DNA from: Helicobacter labetoulli
GTDB taxonomy: Bacteria; Campylobacterota; Campylobacteria; Campylobacterales; Helicobacteraceae
NCBI RefSeq assembly: GCF_003670275.1
Contig: NZ_QXJF01000008.1
Coordinates: forward strand, 61,984 to 125,983
Direction: 5' to 3'
DNA: 64,000 nt
Part shown: positions 8,949-17,297 of the stretch, in pieces
How the letters are laid out: every line of letters begins with the position of its first letter
Numbering within the stretch: position 1 is the first letter of the stretch
The notes under the pieces: generated by a model
Databases searched by the model: none
The model's input: the letters and a program-made list of their open reading frames with translations, nothing else
What the model was told of the DNA's origin: nothing
Made by a program: the position numbers and the translations under genes

Positions 8949-9839
8949 TTGGGATATTTTGGTTGGAAGATTCCTATAAATCGGCTAGTATTTTATGGAT
9001 TCACAACTTTTAAGCAAACAATTAAATGGGGGGGGGCAGAACAAGAATCTACTAATCCCACATCTTTTACATCACACACTTTACACGCATTTCATACACT
9101 TTCAATCATCATTCCCTGCTTTAATGAAAAATCCACCATTTTAGACATTTTGCAAGTGGTGCAAAATGTGCAAATTCCCTATCATAAAGAAATTATCATT
9201 GTTGATGATTATAGTAGCGATGGCACAAGGGAGATTCTCGCCACCTTAGAATCTAAAAAATCTGCAGATTCTAGCTTAGAATCTAGCCTAGAATCCACTT
9301 CCCCTAACTGCTCTTTTAAGATTCTTTACCACGAGAAAAATCAAGGCAAGGGCGCAGCACTTCGCACAGGAATTACACACGCAAGCGGTGATATTGTGCT
9401 TATCCAAGATGCAGATTTAGAATACGACCCTAATGAATACCCAAAACTTCTAGCCCCTTTTGAAAAAGGTGTGGCTGATGTGGTGTTTGGCTCAAGATTT
9501 GTAAGTGGGGAATCTCATCGTGTGCTTTACTTTTGGCATAGAATGGCTAATGGGCTTTTGACACTCCTATCAAATATGATGACAAATCTTAACCTCACAG
9601 ATATGGAAACTTGCTACAAGGTTTTTAAACGCGAGATTATACAAAGCATCACCATAGAAGAAAATAGGTTTGGCTTTGAGCCTGAAATCACAGCAAAAAT
9701 CGCCAAAATTAAAGGCATTAGAATCTATGAAGTGGGCATAAGCTATTATGGCAGGACTTATGAAGAGGGCAAAAAGATTGGGGTTAGAGATGGCTTCCGT
9801 GCATTATGGGCGATAGTGAAGTATAGATTTAAAGGTTAA
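8949..9839 (+). CDS. Family 2 glycosyltransferase with phase-variable G9 tract
   Basis: Probable polyprenyl-phosphate sugar transferase (dolichol-phosphate-mannose-synthase-like), acting at the inner membrane. The GT2 domain starts at about residue 51 with [13 protein letters not shown], followed by [12 protein letters not shown] and [12 protein letters not shown] (DxD-type metal site), then GSRFVSG and [14 protein letters not shown]. The domain has no start codon of its own. In the present G9 state only a weak TTG at 8949 reads through the tract into the domain. With 10 (or 7) Gs the ATG at 8995 would be in frame, and with 8 (or 11) the ATG at 9026. Expression is thus probably switched by slippage. 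It heads a four-gene island with GtrA. Confidence 0.85.
   Translation: MGYFGWKIPINRLVFYGFTTFKQTIKWGGAEQESTNPTSFTSHTLHAFHTLSIIIPCFNEKSTILDILQVVQNVQIPYHKEIIIVDDYSSDGTREILATLESKKSADSSLESSLESTSPNCSFKILYHEKNQGKGAALRTGITHASGDIVLIQDADLEYDPNEYPKLLAPFEKGVADVVFGSRFVSGESHRVLYFWHRMANGLLTLLSNMMTNLNLTDMETCYKVFKREIIQSITIEENRFGFEPEITAKIAKIKGIRIYEVGISYYGRTYEEGKKIGVRDGFRALWAIVKYRFKG
9028..9036 (+). repeat. G9 homopolymer tract (candidate phase-variation switch)
   Basis: Nine consecutive Gs lie between the possible start codons and the GT2 domain of the glycosyltransferase gene. Poly-G/C tracts of this length are a known slippage switch in Helicobacter and Campylobacter surface genes. Each tract length selects a different upstream start codon. 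Confidence 0.8.
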
Positions 9840-9844
9840 AAAGT

Positions 9845-11674
9845 ATGGAATGGATTATAGTAAATCTTAAAATTACATTTGTGCTTTTGGGGTGGATTCT
9901 AGCTACTTATGGTTTTGGGTTGGCATTTTTTGCTTTACTTGTAAAGTTTTATAATACCTTTATAGTGCCTAGCACTTATGCAAATGTCATACCTAATCCT
10001 CCGCTTAGAAAAACATACATACATTACCATAAAAATTTACCATTTGGCTTGGCAATACCCATTATTGGGTTGCTTGGTGTCATTTGTGTGAGTGTCTTGG
10101 TAGGGTGGATTCATATCTTTATGCCTATTAGTCCTATCATTTCCGTTATGGGGCTTGTGCTGGGCGTGTGTTTTGTATTCTTTTTTATGACACGAGGATT
10201 ATTCAAGGATATGTGCAACAAAACCTACATCTTTGCTTTTATTGTTGCATTTTTATTTGTGATGTGGGCTGGATGCTTAAGTGAAAGTGCTTATGATACG
10301 GGGCTGTATCACATACAAGCTACAAAATGGGTGCAAGAATCTCCGCTTATTTTTGGTCTTGCTAATATTCATACGCGTTTTGGATTCAACAATATTCTTT
10401 ATAATTTTTCAGCCATAAGCGAAGTTTCACATATTGTTGGTATTCGTAGTTTTATCACTAATGAAATAATGACATTTTTCACGCTTATGGCTTCCCTTAT
10501 GGTGTGTTTTAGTTTGCGTTTTGATAGTATTTATCGCTGCTTTGTTGCATTAGGCTGTGTATGGCTTCTTGCTGTATTTCTCAATCTGCAAGGATTGTAT
10601 GCTGAGGGATACTTAGGACTTGTAGGATTTTGTATTGTAGCTTATCTCATTTATATGCTAGAATCTAGCCCATCGCATATACAAGATTCTCTTTTTGCTT
10701 TTTTTCTTCTTTTTGTTTTGGCATTTTTTAGCGTATATATTAAAATATCTGCTATTATGCTTATCCCTTGTGTTCTTGTGCTATTTTTTCAATATTTTAA
10801 GCTTTCAAAACATTCTTTTAAGATTCTTGTATTTTTGCTTATTATTCCTTTCTTGCTTGGCATTATATGGGGTATTAAGGGGATTTGTTTATCGGGTGCA
10901 GTAGCTTATCCTGCTGGTTTATTTTATTTTGAATCTTTACCTTGGGCTGTGGATAATACAATAAGAAGTGGAGAGGTTACAACTATCCATAATTGGGCAA
11001 AAGTTGGAGGCGCATCAAACCCAAAAGAGCTACTTGAAAGTGGAAAATGGATGGGGTATTGGTTTTCTCAATACATTATGCCCCTATCGTATAGAATAGG
11101 GCTAATCTTATCCATCATTGCAATCTGCATTGGTGCGGTTTTAGCATTCACCAAAAAAAGTGTTTTTAAAGTTTATACACCACTTCTTGTATGCTTATTT
11201 TTGGGCATTCTTTTTTGGTTTTTCTCAGCTCCAGACCCGCGTTTTGGTTGGCAATATTTTGTGCCATTTTTTGGGATTTTACTTGCTATGGGGCTATATC
11301 ACATATCGCACAAGATTGTTTTAAAATCCCAAAATGCTCTTTTTTATTGTGCTTTATTGGGTATTGGTGCGGTATATGCTTTGGGTTCAAATAATGAGCC
11401 ATTCAATTTAAAAACAATCAGCGGTTTTAAGGATACAAGCAAGATTCCATCTATCCCATTGCAAAAATATACAAATCATAATAATCTAAGCCTTTTTATC
11501 CCATTTGAGGGCGAAGATAGGGTGTATGATGCCCCACTCCCTGCCTCCACTTCTCAACGACCCAATCTTGCCAAAGGCACATTTTTAGGACGAGATATGT
11601 ATTATATACAACCTCCGCACACAAAACAAAAAGCTCAAGATTCAAGCTTATCACAACCAAAGGATAAAAAATGA
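9845..11674 (+). CDS. Polytopic membrane protein of the glycosylation island
   Basis: I do not assign a function. The 609-residue protein has roughly 12-14 hydrophobic segments spread along its length and a soluble C-terminal tail of about 80 residues. Its size and topology resemble GT-C glycosyltransferases or large integral membrane proteins in polysaccharide loci, but no DxD/ExD catalytic loop could be fixed. It begins 5 bp after the glycosyltransferase and overlaps the methyltransferase start as ATGA, so it belongs to the same transcription unit. A role in transfer or assembly of the sugar made by its neighbours is inference from context. Confidence 0.75.
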   Translation: MEWIIVNLKITFVLLGWILATYGFGLAFFALLVKFYNTFIVPSTYANVIPNPPLRKTYIHYHKNLPFGLAIPIIGLLGVICVSVLVGWIHIFMPISPIISVMGLVLGVCFVFFFMTRGLFKDMCNKTYIFAFIVAFLFVMWAGCLSESAYDTGLYHIQATKWVQESPLIFGLANIHTRFGFNNILYNFSAISEVSHIVGIRSFITNEIMTFFTLMASLMVCFSLRFDSIYRCFVALGCVWLLAVFLNLQGLYAEGYLGLVGFCIVAYLIYMLESSPSHIQDSLFAFFLLFVLAFFSVYIKISAIMLIPCVLVLFFQYFKLSKHSFKILVFLLIIPFLLGIIWGIKGICLSGAVAYPAGLFYFESLPWAVDNTIRSGEVTTIHNWAKVGGASNPKELLESGKWMGYWFSQYIMPLSYRIGLILSIIAICIGAVLAFTKKSVFKVYTPLLVCLFLGILFWFFSAPDPRFGWQYFVPFFGILLAMGLYHISHKIVLKSQNALFYCALLGIGAVYALGSNNEPFNLKTISGFKDTSKIPSIPLQKYTNHNNLSLFIPFEGEDRVYDAPLPASTSQRPNLAKGTFLGRDMYYIQPPHTKQKAQDSSLSQPKDKK

Positions 11675-12304
11675 AAGAAGCATTGCTAGAATCCACACTG
11701 CGTAAAATGCGGCTATCCCGTGTCCTACCGACAATCAAAAGCTTTAAAAATCCAAATGTCTTAGATATTGGTTGCGGCTGGGAAGCAAGACTTTTAAAGG
11801 AAATTGAACCACATATTGCTAAAGGCATAGGCATTGACTTCAAAGCCCCAACAATACACACAGATAAGATTCAAACTTTTGCCTATTATTTTGAATCTAA
11901 AGATTCTCAAAGCGTAGATTTTAACGGGGGGGGGCAATGCTATTTTTCCGCAAAATTCAAAATGTCATCTCCCATTTGAAAATGAGAGTTTTGAAGTGAT
12001 AACAATGCTAGCTGTTTTGGAACACTTGAATTATCCGTTAGAAATGCTCAAGCAAATCGCTCGTGTGCTAAAGCCAAATGGTGTTTTAATCCTTACCGTG
12101 CCAAGCCACTTAGCCAAACCTGTATTAGAATTTCTCGCTTACAAGCTAAAAATTGTCAGTGAAGCAGAGATAAGAGACCACAAAGCTTACTATGACAAGA
12201 AAGATTTGCAAAATCTCATCGCCCAAGTCCCTAGCTTACATCTCAACACACACAAATATTTTCAGTTTGGTATGAATAATTTTGCCATTGTGAGTAAAGC
12301 CTAG
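11671..12304 (+). pseudogene. Phase-variable SAM methyltransferase, out of frame at G9
   Basis: Class I SAM-dependent methyltransferase gene of the glycosylation island. The first half carries the SAM motif VLDIGCGWEARLL. After the G9 tract the frame fails and ends at 11979. The second half continues in another frame with CHLPFENESFEVITMLAVLEHL and RVLKPNGVLILTVPSH, which are the expected downstream motifs. Reading 8 or 11 Gs joins both halves into one protein of about 210 residues, so this is probably a reversible OFF state rather than decay. The start overlaps the previous gene by 4 bp. Its likely substrate is the island's glycan or lipid, by context only. Confidence 0.82.
11926..11934 (+). 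repeat. G9 homopolymer tract inside the methyltransferase gene
   Basis: Nine Gs fall exactly where the two halves of the methyltransferase change frame. Removal of one G or addition of two restores the frame (codons N-G-G-G-N-A-I-F-P across the tract). Confidence 0.85.
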
Positions 12305-12307
12305 CCT

Positions 12308-12763
12308 ATGCCCTCACATAATTCACAAAAGCAAGATTCTATAAATCCGCATAATACTAACTCTGCTTTCACAAGAGCATTTTACACATCATTTTTCACA
12401 AAACTTTACAAATACATACTTGTTGGCGGCTCTGCTGCCCTTATTAATTGGCTCATCTTTTATATCACTATAAAGTTTGGTTTGTGGTATATCACAGCTG
12501 GATTTATAAGCTTTATATTGGCGACTTTGTGGAATTTCCTCTTTGCAAGAATATTCATATTCAAGCACTCCACTCATCATCTTTTTAAAGAGAGTGTATT
12601 GATTTATCTTGTAAGCTTTTGTGGCTTATTGATTGATATGGGTGTATTATTTGTATGTGTGGAGATTCTAAACTTTCATACAATGCTTGGCAAAATTATC
12701 GCCACAGGCATTGCTTTTATTTTTAATTTTTCTGTGCGTTTTTTTGGAATCTACAAGGAATAA
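12308..12763 (+). CDS. GtrA family membrane protein
   Basis: GtrA-family proteins are four-helix membrane proteins thought to move polyprenyl-phosphate-linked sugars across the inner membrane. The 151-residue protein has a polar N-terminus of about 30 residues and four membrane segments, with the family pattern YKYILVGGSAALINWLIF in helix 1 and a WNFLFARIFIF segment after helix 2. It starts 3 bp after the methyltransferase. Paired with an upstream GT2 enzyme, it suggests a bactoprenol-linked glycosylation system whose output can be phase-varied. Confidence 0.85.
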   Translation: MPSHNSQKQDSINPHNTNSAFTRAFYTSFFTKLYKYILVGGSAALINWLIFYITIKFGLWYITAGFISFILATLWNFLFARIFIFKHSTHHLFKESVLIYLVSFCGLLIDMGVLFVCVEILNFHTMLGKIIATGIAFIFNFSVRFFGIYKE

Positions 12764-12789
12764 GCATATTTGCTTAAAAACTACCAAGC

Positions 12790-12893
12790 CTAAAATGTAT
12801 AGCTTACCTCAACCAAATATGCTTTTGAAATATCTATAAACACAAACATCGGCTGATTTTTCTCTTCTAAACCTATCAAAGAAAGCCTAATCA
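12790..12893 (-). pseudogene. Possible C-terminal remnant of an outer membrane beta-barrel gene
   Basis: An open minus-strand stretch of about 33 codons just after the EamA gene stop ends in YLVEVSYTF then a stop. A terminal Phe with alternating hydrophobic residues is typical of the last strand of Helicobacter outer-membrane proteins. The preceding residues also alternate as in a beta-hairpin. There is no start codon or upstream body, so it would be a leftover of a lost gene. The evidence is only this short pattern. Confidence 0.35.
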
Positions 12894-13766
12894 ATCTCTA
12901 AATCTTTTTAGGATTCTATAATGCCACCAAAGAGATAGAGCAATCAGCAAAGAGCCAAGCAAAAATTGTCCCAAATTCTCTATACTTTGTCCCCACACAA
13001 GAGTATTTGCCACAATAGCCAAGGGGATAAGCACATTATTCATAATCGCTAAAATACCACTATCCACACTACACGCCCCCTTATTCCACCAAAAATACCC
13101 AAGCCCTGAAGCAATCACACCAAGATAGAATAAGATAAGCCATTGATGAGCTTCACTTGGTAGCATATTTACATCGCCAAAACACGCATAGCTCACAAGC
13201 CCCACACTTAATGCCCCAATATAAAAATACCCAAAAACCTGCTCTTGCTTTGGCATAGTAAATCGCTCCATTGTATATTTATACGCACTCTGCCCAATAC
13301 CAAAGCACATATTTGCCCCCTGAATCCACAAAAACCCTACAACAAAATCATCACTCACATCACCATATTTAATGATATACGCACCAATCACAGCTAGAGC
13401 GATACTTGGCAAATATCGCCAACGCATATGACGCTTACATATATCATAAAACACACTCACATAAAAAGGCGTAAAAATCGTAAATAACGCTACCTCGTGA
13501 ATCTGCAAATACTTAAATGACTGATAATAGCAAATATACATTATGCCTATTTGCACTCCACCTATACCAATAAGTGAGAGCTTAAGCTTATGGGGCACAC
13601 TTGCAAAGCGAATAAAGGGTAAAAACACAAGCAACGCAAGGGCAAATCTCGCCACAATCACAAAGTAGCTATCCACCGGATTTGCTACATTTCTCCCCAC
13701 AAGATAATGCCCAATCAAAGGAAAAGAAAATGCCCAAATCACGCTCACAATTACCAAATACCGCAT
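12891..13766 (-). CDS. EamA family (drug/metabolite superfamily) transporter
   Basis: Inner-membrane transporter of the DMT superfamily with ten predicted helices formed by two EamA repeats; the substrate is unknown, and family members export amino acids or metabolites. The N-terminus MRYLVIVSVIWAFSFPLIG and a conserved second-repeat segment around LFYLGVIASGLGYFWWNKG support the family. The ATG at 13766 is chosen for its AAGGGAG ribosome site; the open frame extends six codons further up without an equally good start. The gene is divergent from the sodium symporter gene. At 291 residues it is the usual length. Confidence 0.87.
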   Translation of the reverse strand: MRYLVIVSVIWAFSFPLIGHYLVGRNVANPVDSYFVIVARFALALLVFLPFIRFASVPHKLKLSLIGIGGVQIGIMYICYYQSFKYLQIHEVALFTIFTPFYVSVFYDICKRHMRWRYLPSIALAVIGAYIIKYGDVSDDFVVGFLWIQGANMCFGIGQSAYKYTMERFTMPKQEQVFGYFYIGALSVGLVSYACFGDVNMLPSEAHQWLILFYLGVIASGLGYFWWNKGACSVDSGILAIMNNVLIPLAIVANTLVWGQSIENLGQFLLGSLLIALSLWWHYRILKRFRD

Positions 13767-13920
13767 TTTGCTCCCTTTTATCAAAATAGAATATAGAATT
13801 CTAGCTTAATTTAGTAATATTTAATAAAAACTCAAGTAACATTAGCCCCTTTTCAAATTATATTAATGACGCGTTGTGCGGTATGCTGTAATTTGTGCAA
13901 TTTATACTTTTAAAAGGTTT

Positions 13921-15318
13921 ATGATGAATAATTTTAGTAAAATCGGCTTTATCCTTGCCGCGCTTGGTAGCTCCATAGGGCTAGGGCATATTTGGCGTTT
14001 TCCATATATTGCTGGGACAAATGGTGGCGGTGCATTTGTGCTATTGTATTTGTTTTTGGCTCTTACCATCGGCATTGCTATGCTTGTAGGTGAAATGCTT
14101 ATAGGAAACAAAGGGCAGGCAAATGCATTTAAGAGCTATGAGAATCTTGACCCAAACCCTAGCAAAAAATGGCGATACGCTGGGCTAACGCTCATTGGTG
14201 GACCCATTATCCTTTCATTTTATGCCATTGTTCTAGGCTGGGTGTTTTACTATCTCTTTATGGTAAGTTTTAATCTCCCTAGTGATATGGAAAGTTCAGG
14301 GGCGATTTTTAATGCACTCTACACAGATGGCTTTGTTCCACAAACGCTTGGGCTGTTTTTTGTGATGGGCTTGACGGGCTGGATTATCTCTCGTGGGGTG
14401 AAAAAAGGCATTGAGCTTTTAAATCTTATCCTTACGCCTTTACTTTTTATTATTTTCTTTGGGCTGCTTATATATGCGATGAGTATGGATTCTTTTGGCA
14501 AGGCGGTGGAGTTTATGCTAAGTTTTGATATGCAAGAGGCAAAAAAAGCTCTTAGCCTTGATGTGTTTGTTGATTCCTTAGGGCAGGTGTTTTTCTCGTT
14601 ATCTCTTGGAGTTGGGATTATCATCACTTACGCGGCAAGTTCAGATTCTAATCAAAACCTTCTAAAAAGCTCACTTTGGATTGTGTTATCCGGCATTGCT
14701 ATTGCGATTATGGCGGGGCTTATGATTTTTACCTTTGTGTTTGAGTATGAAGGCGTTGTCAATAAGGGGGCTGGGCTTATCTTTGTAACCCTGCCTGTGA
14801 TGTTCTCTCATCTTGGAATCTTGGGCAATATTATCGCATTTTTATTCCTTATTGCCTTTAGTTTTGCTGGGATCACTTCTACTATCTCACTGCTTGAACC
14901 TGCTGTAATGTATATGAGTGAGACTTATGGCTGGAGCAGGGCGAAGGCGACTTGGAGCATTACACTTGCTATCATCGCTCTTGGAATGATGATTGTCTGC
15001 TCTATTTGCACACCTGCGGCGGATTATTTGGCTGTTGGCGGAAAGTCGCTTATGGATATTATTGAGTTTCTTTCAGCAAACTTTCTTATGTCTATCGGTG
15101 GGCTTTTGGCGGTGATTTTTATCGGTTGGGTCGTGCCAAAAGAAAAAATAGAATCTTACACTGCCCACTTCTTTGGGAATTTTGGCTTTAATGTGTGGTA
15201 TTACCTTATGCGTTATATCACGCCACTTATTACTATCATCATTCTTTTAGCAAAAATCGCAGAATTTTTTATGGGCGAAGATGCGGTAAAATCTGTCATT
15301 GAGAGTATGGGGCTTTAG
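13921..15318 (+). CDS. Sodium-dependent transporter, NSS/SNF family
   Basis: Neurotransmitter:sodium symporter-type carrier, probably for an amino acid. The signature GSSIGLGHIWRFPYI at residues 14-28 forms the sodium and substrate site in LeuT-like proteins and is intact. About eleven to twelve helices follow, with GAGLIFVTLP and FAGITSTISLLEP in the second half. The ATG at 13921 follows AAAAGG and places the signature at the normal distance from the N-terminus; an in-frame ATG upstream would add 15 residues. Two NSS genes lie near pldA in H. pylori; only one is seen here. Confidence 0.92.
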   Translation: MMNNFSKIGFILAALGSSIGLGHIWRFPYIAGTNGGGAFVLLYLFLALTIGIAMLVGEMLIGNKGQANAFKSYENLDPNPSKKWRYAGLTLIGGPIILSFYAIVLGWVFYYLFMVSFNLPSDMESSGAIFNALYTDGFVPQTLGLFFVMGLTGWIISRGVKKGIELLNLILTPLLFIIFFGLLIYAMSMDSFGKAVEFMLSFDMQEAKKALSLDVFVDSLGQVFFSLSLGVGIIITYAASSDSNQNLLKSSLWIVLSGIAIAIMAGLMIFTFVFEYEGVVNKGAGLIFVTLPVMFSHLGILGNIIAFLFLIAFSFAGITSTISLLEPAVMYMSETYGWSRAKATWSITLAIIALGMMIVCSICTPAADYLAVGGKSLMDIIEFLSANFLMSIGGLLAVIFIGWVVPKEKIESYTAHFFGNFGFNVWYYLMRYITPLITIIILLAKIAEFFMGEDAVKSVIESMGL

Positions 15319-15357
15319 GACTTAAGATTCCAAAAATGCTTAGATTCCTATTCTGCT

Positions 15358-15735
15358 ATGGCGACTTCAAAAGAGTATAAGGACTATGTGCTGGAGCGTT
15401 TATGCGAGTATATGACGGATTTGAGCAAAGATTCTAAGGGCGGAGTAGAATCTTACACTGTTAGTGCAAGAAAAATGTTTGGGGAATATTGCGTCTATAT
15501 ACAAGATTCTAAATCTATGCAAAAGCCCAAAGCACTTTTCCTGCTTTGCGATGAGTGTGTATTTGTAAAACAATATAAGCTTTTAGAATCTCTTTTAGCC
15601 CACTCTCAAAAAGCAAAGCCATATCCGGGTGCAAAGGAATGGTATATGATTGATATAGATTCTAAAGAATTATTGCAAGAGATTATCACAACACTTGCTC
15701 CGATTTTATGTGCTAAAGATTCTAAAAATACTTAA
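15358..15735 (+). CDS. TfoX/Sxy N-terminal domain protein
   Basis: Small protein with a TfoX_N fold. The diagnostic segment SARKMFGEYCVYI (about residues 36-48) is followed by ALFLLCDECVFVK and a KPYPGAKEWYMID segment, the conserved order in this family. In gammaproteobacteria Sxy/TfoX activates competence genes, but stand-alone N-terminal domain proteins like this one (125 residues, no C-terminal domain) have no established role. It lies 39 bp after the NSS transporter gene on the same strand and converges with metF. Confidence 0.85.
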   Translation: MATSKEYKDYVLERLCEYMTDLSKDSKGGVESYTVSARKMFGEYCVYIQDSKSMQKPKALFLLCDECVFVKQYKLLESLLAHSQKAKPYPGAKEWYMIDIDSKELLQEIITTLAPILCAKDSKNT

Positions 15736-15772
15736 GGCAAATATAGAATCTAGCACAATCTATCACACACTT

Positions 15773-16672
15773 TTACACAAACTCCCTTAGCAAACTTGGT
15801 TTATTTGCACTCATAAAGTGGAATTTATTATGCAAGGTTTGCAATTTGCTAAAAAGCTCCCTTGAAAGCTCTAAGCCCACTTTATACTCTTCTTCCTTGC
15901 CTTTCAAACTTGCTTGTTCTAGCTGCTCCACCCATTCATTTGGGATATACACGCCCGGTAGTTTATCACGCAAGAATAACGCCATTTTGTAGCCTAACAC
16001 AGGGAAAAATCCTAGAATCATCACGCAGTTTTGCCCTAGCTCTTTATTAATATCTTGCAAACTCTCAAGTAAAAACCTTGCGGCTTCAAGTGAGAATACA
16101 GGCTGCGTGAAAAGCCCTTGCACCGCTGAATTACTAAGCTTTTTTAGCATTTTCTTTTTTAAAGATTCTGTGTTGTTAGCATAGGAGTTAATGACAGAAA
16201 AATTATAGATATGCTTCACGCTATCCCCCAAAGCCTTGCCATTTGCCGCTATGCCTTGATTTAACCCATCTATGATCCTGCCTAGCTTTAAAGAGCTTTC
16301 TTCAAACACACCTTTAGCCCCAGCACAATCGCCATTTTTCACACCATCGCCACTAAGGCTTAAAAATGCACGGAGTCCAAACTCATTTGCCCCCAAAATA
16401 TCGCCACACAAGGCAATAGAGTTTCTATCTCGCATTGAAAGCGTGCAAATTAGAGGCTTTTGCAGGGCATTTTGCAATTTGATTGAGCTTAGGATTGATG
16501 AGGGTTTAAGCCGTGCAAGTGGAGAATCTGTGCAAACAAAGCAATCCGCTAAGTTTAAAGATTCTAACTCATCTATCACGCTTTGAGCGATTGTAGCACT
16601 TAGTCTTGGTGAGACTTCTACGCTTAGAAATGCTTGGCTGCTTTGGAGTTTAGTGATGAGTGCTTCTAACAT
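15773..16672 (-). CDS. metF: Methylenetetrahydrofolate reductase MetF
   Basis: Reduces 5,10-methylene-THF to 5-methyl-THF, the methyl donor for methionine synthesis by MetE. The 299-residue TIM-barrel protein starts with FLSVEVSPR (the family's FEFFPP region, here diverged), has a central RAFLSLSGDG segment (flavin site) and a late GLFTQPVFSLEAA motif. It is divergent from canonical E. coli MetF, but the position beside metE on the same strand supports the call. Between the two genes lies a 740-bp palindromic repeat array, and a G10 tract lies about 115 bp upstream of its start codon. Confidence 0.82.
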   Translation of the reverse strand: MLEALITKLQSSQAFLSVEVSPRLSATIAQSVIDELESLNLADCFVCTDSPLARLKPSSILSSIKLQNALQKPLICTLSMRDRNSIALCGDILGANEFGLRAFLSLSGDGVKNGDCAGAKGVFEESSLKLGRIIDGLNQGIAANGKALGDSVKHIYNFSVINSYANNTESLKKKMLKKLSNSAVQGLFTQPVFSLEAARFLLESLQDINKELGQNCVMILGFFPVLGYKMALFLRDKLPGVYIPNEWVEQLEQASLKGKEEEYKVGLELSRELFSKLQTLHNKFHFMSANKPSLLREFV

Positions 16673-16783
16673 TTTCTATCCTTTTATGTGAAGATTCGCC
16701 CTTGTGCTAACATTTGTAAGATTTTGTATTTTTTAAAACAAAAGAGCTTTGAATCTTGGATTCTATTTCTTTTTTTTTATAAT

Positions 16784-16793
16784 GGGGGGGGGG
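16784..16793 (+). repeat. G10 homopolymer tract upstream of metF
   Basis: Ten Gs on the plus strand (C10 in the metF direction), preceded by a T9 run. On the minus strand the C tract is followed directly by ATTATAA, a -10-like box, so tract length could alter promoter spacing for metF. No promoter is proven. Confidence 0.6.
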
Positions 16794-16863
16794 CTTATAT
16801 TGCCTTTTCTTTCTTTTCCGCAAAAAGAAAAAAGGTTTATCCCCCTTCCGTCCCCCTTAGCCC

Positions 16864-16896
16864 AAAAAAGAATAAAGCGACCGCTTTTTCTTTTTT
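16864..16896 (-). repeat. Hairpin module of the metE-metF palindromic array
   Basis: An A-rich arm and its T-rich complement (AAAAAAGAA...TTCTTTTTT with one bulged base, plus AAAGC/GCTTT) enclose a 4-base loop GACC. The equivalent place in the alaS array (29330-29353) has a different stem sequence that also pairs perfectly, so pairing rather than sequence is kept. Confidence 0.65.
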
Positions 16897-16913
16897 GCAA
16901 TCAAGGAGGAAAC

Positions 16914-16997
16914 CTCGCTTATCCCTCTCTTGCTTCGCTTTGGCGGTGGCACTACTGCCACCTTGAATCCAAAGCTCCGCACCACGAGAGGGGCGAG
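16914..16997 (-). repeat. 84-bp palindromic element, intergenic copy
   Basis: Ends CTCGC-TTAT-CCCTCTC and GAGAGGG-GCGAG pair with each other; the interior includes GGCACTACTGCC and a conserved CTCCGCACCACGAG. The same 84-bp unit, with a paired C:G to T:A change in its arms, lies inside alaS at 29370-29453. The unit length is a multiple of three. Confidence 0.7.
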
Positions 16998-17023
16998 AGT
17001 AGGACTTAACGCTTTGCGTGTAA

Positions 17024-17089
17024 CATTGATTTTTATGGTGGCAAAGTCGTGCTTTACCACTTTGAGCGTTGCGGAATCCGCTTGAGATT
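17024..17089 (-). repeat. Hairpin-containing module shared with alaS (about 66 bp), intergenic copy
   Basis: Contains GTGGCAAAG-TCGTG-CTTTACCAC, a nearly perfect 9-bp stem with a 5-base loop, inside a 66-bp stretch that matches 30531-30597 in alaS closely from CATTGATT to CTTGAGATT. Confidence 0.65.
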
Positions 17090-17165
17090 TTAAGCTTGTA
17101 GAAACTTAAAAATGTGGGCTTTGAGTATCTACGATTCTAGTATTTGCGGTATTGCTAGTGGGGCT

Positions 17166-17226
17166 TTTTGTGGATTTTAGGGGAGAGCTAGACAAAGAGT
17201 CTGCGGTTTCCCTAAAATCCACAAAA
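17166..17226. repeat. 17-bp perfect inverted repeat in the metE-metF array
   Basis: TTTTGTGGATTTTAGGG (17166-17182) and its exact reverse complement (17210-17226) enclose 27 bases. It would form a very stable hairpin in the metE-metF transcript and may act as a terminator or processing site. No second copy was found in the window. Confidence 0.75.
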
Positions 17227-17251
17227 TCGCTACTATGATTACCCAAAGACG

Positions 17252-17297
17252 AATTGCAAAAACCTTGGCATTCTAATTGCAAAAACCTTGGCATTCT
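17252..17297. repeat. 23-bp tandem duplication at the end of the 123-bp element
   Basis: Two exact 23-bp units, each running from AATTGC to GGCATTCT, are directly adjacent. The second unit contains the outer end (GGCATTC) of the 123-bp palindrome, so the duplication involves the element boundary. Confidence 0.8.

Noticed and set aside
8855..12890. A tRNA-integrated mobile element with attachment repeats
   Set aside because: No integrase gene and no second copy of the tRNA 3' end were found in the window.
16749..17060. Open frames on both strands between metF and metE (for example one rich in Phe and Pro on the plus strand)
   Set aside because: They consist of the palindromic repeats and a homopolymer, have no ribosome site and no recognisable domain; the repeats explain them.
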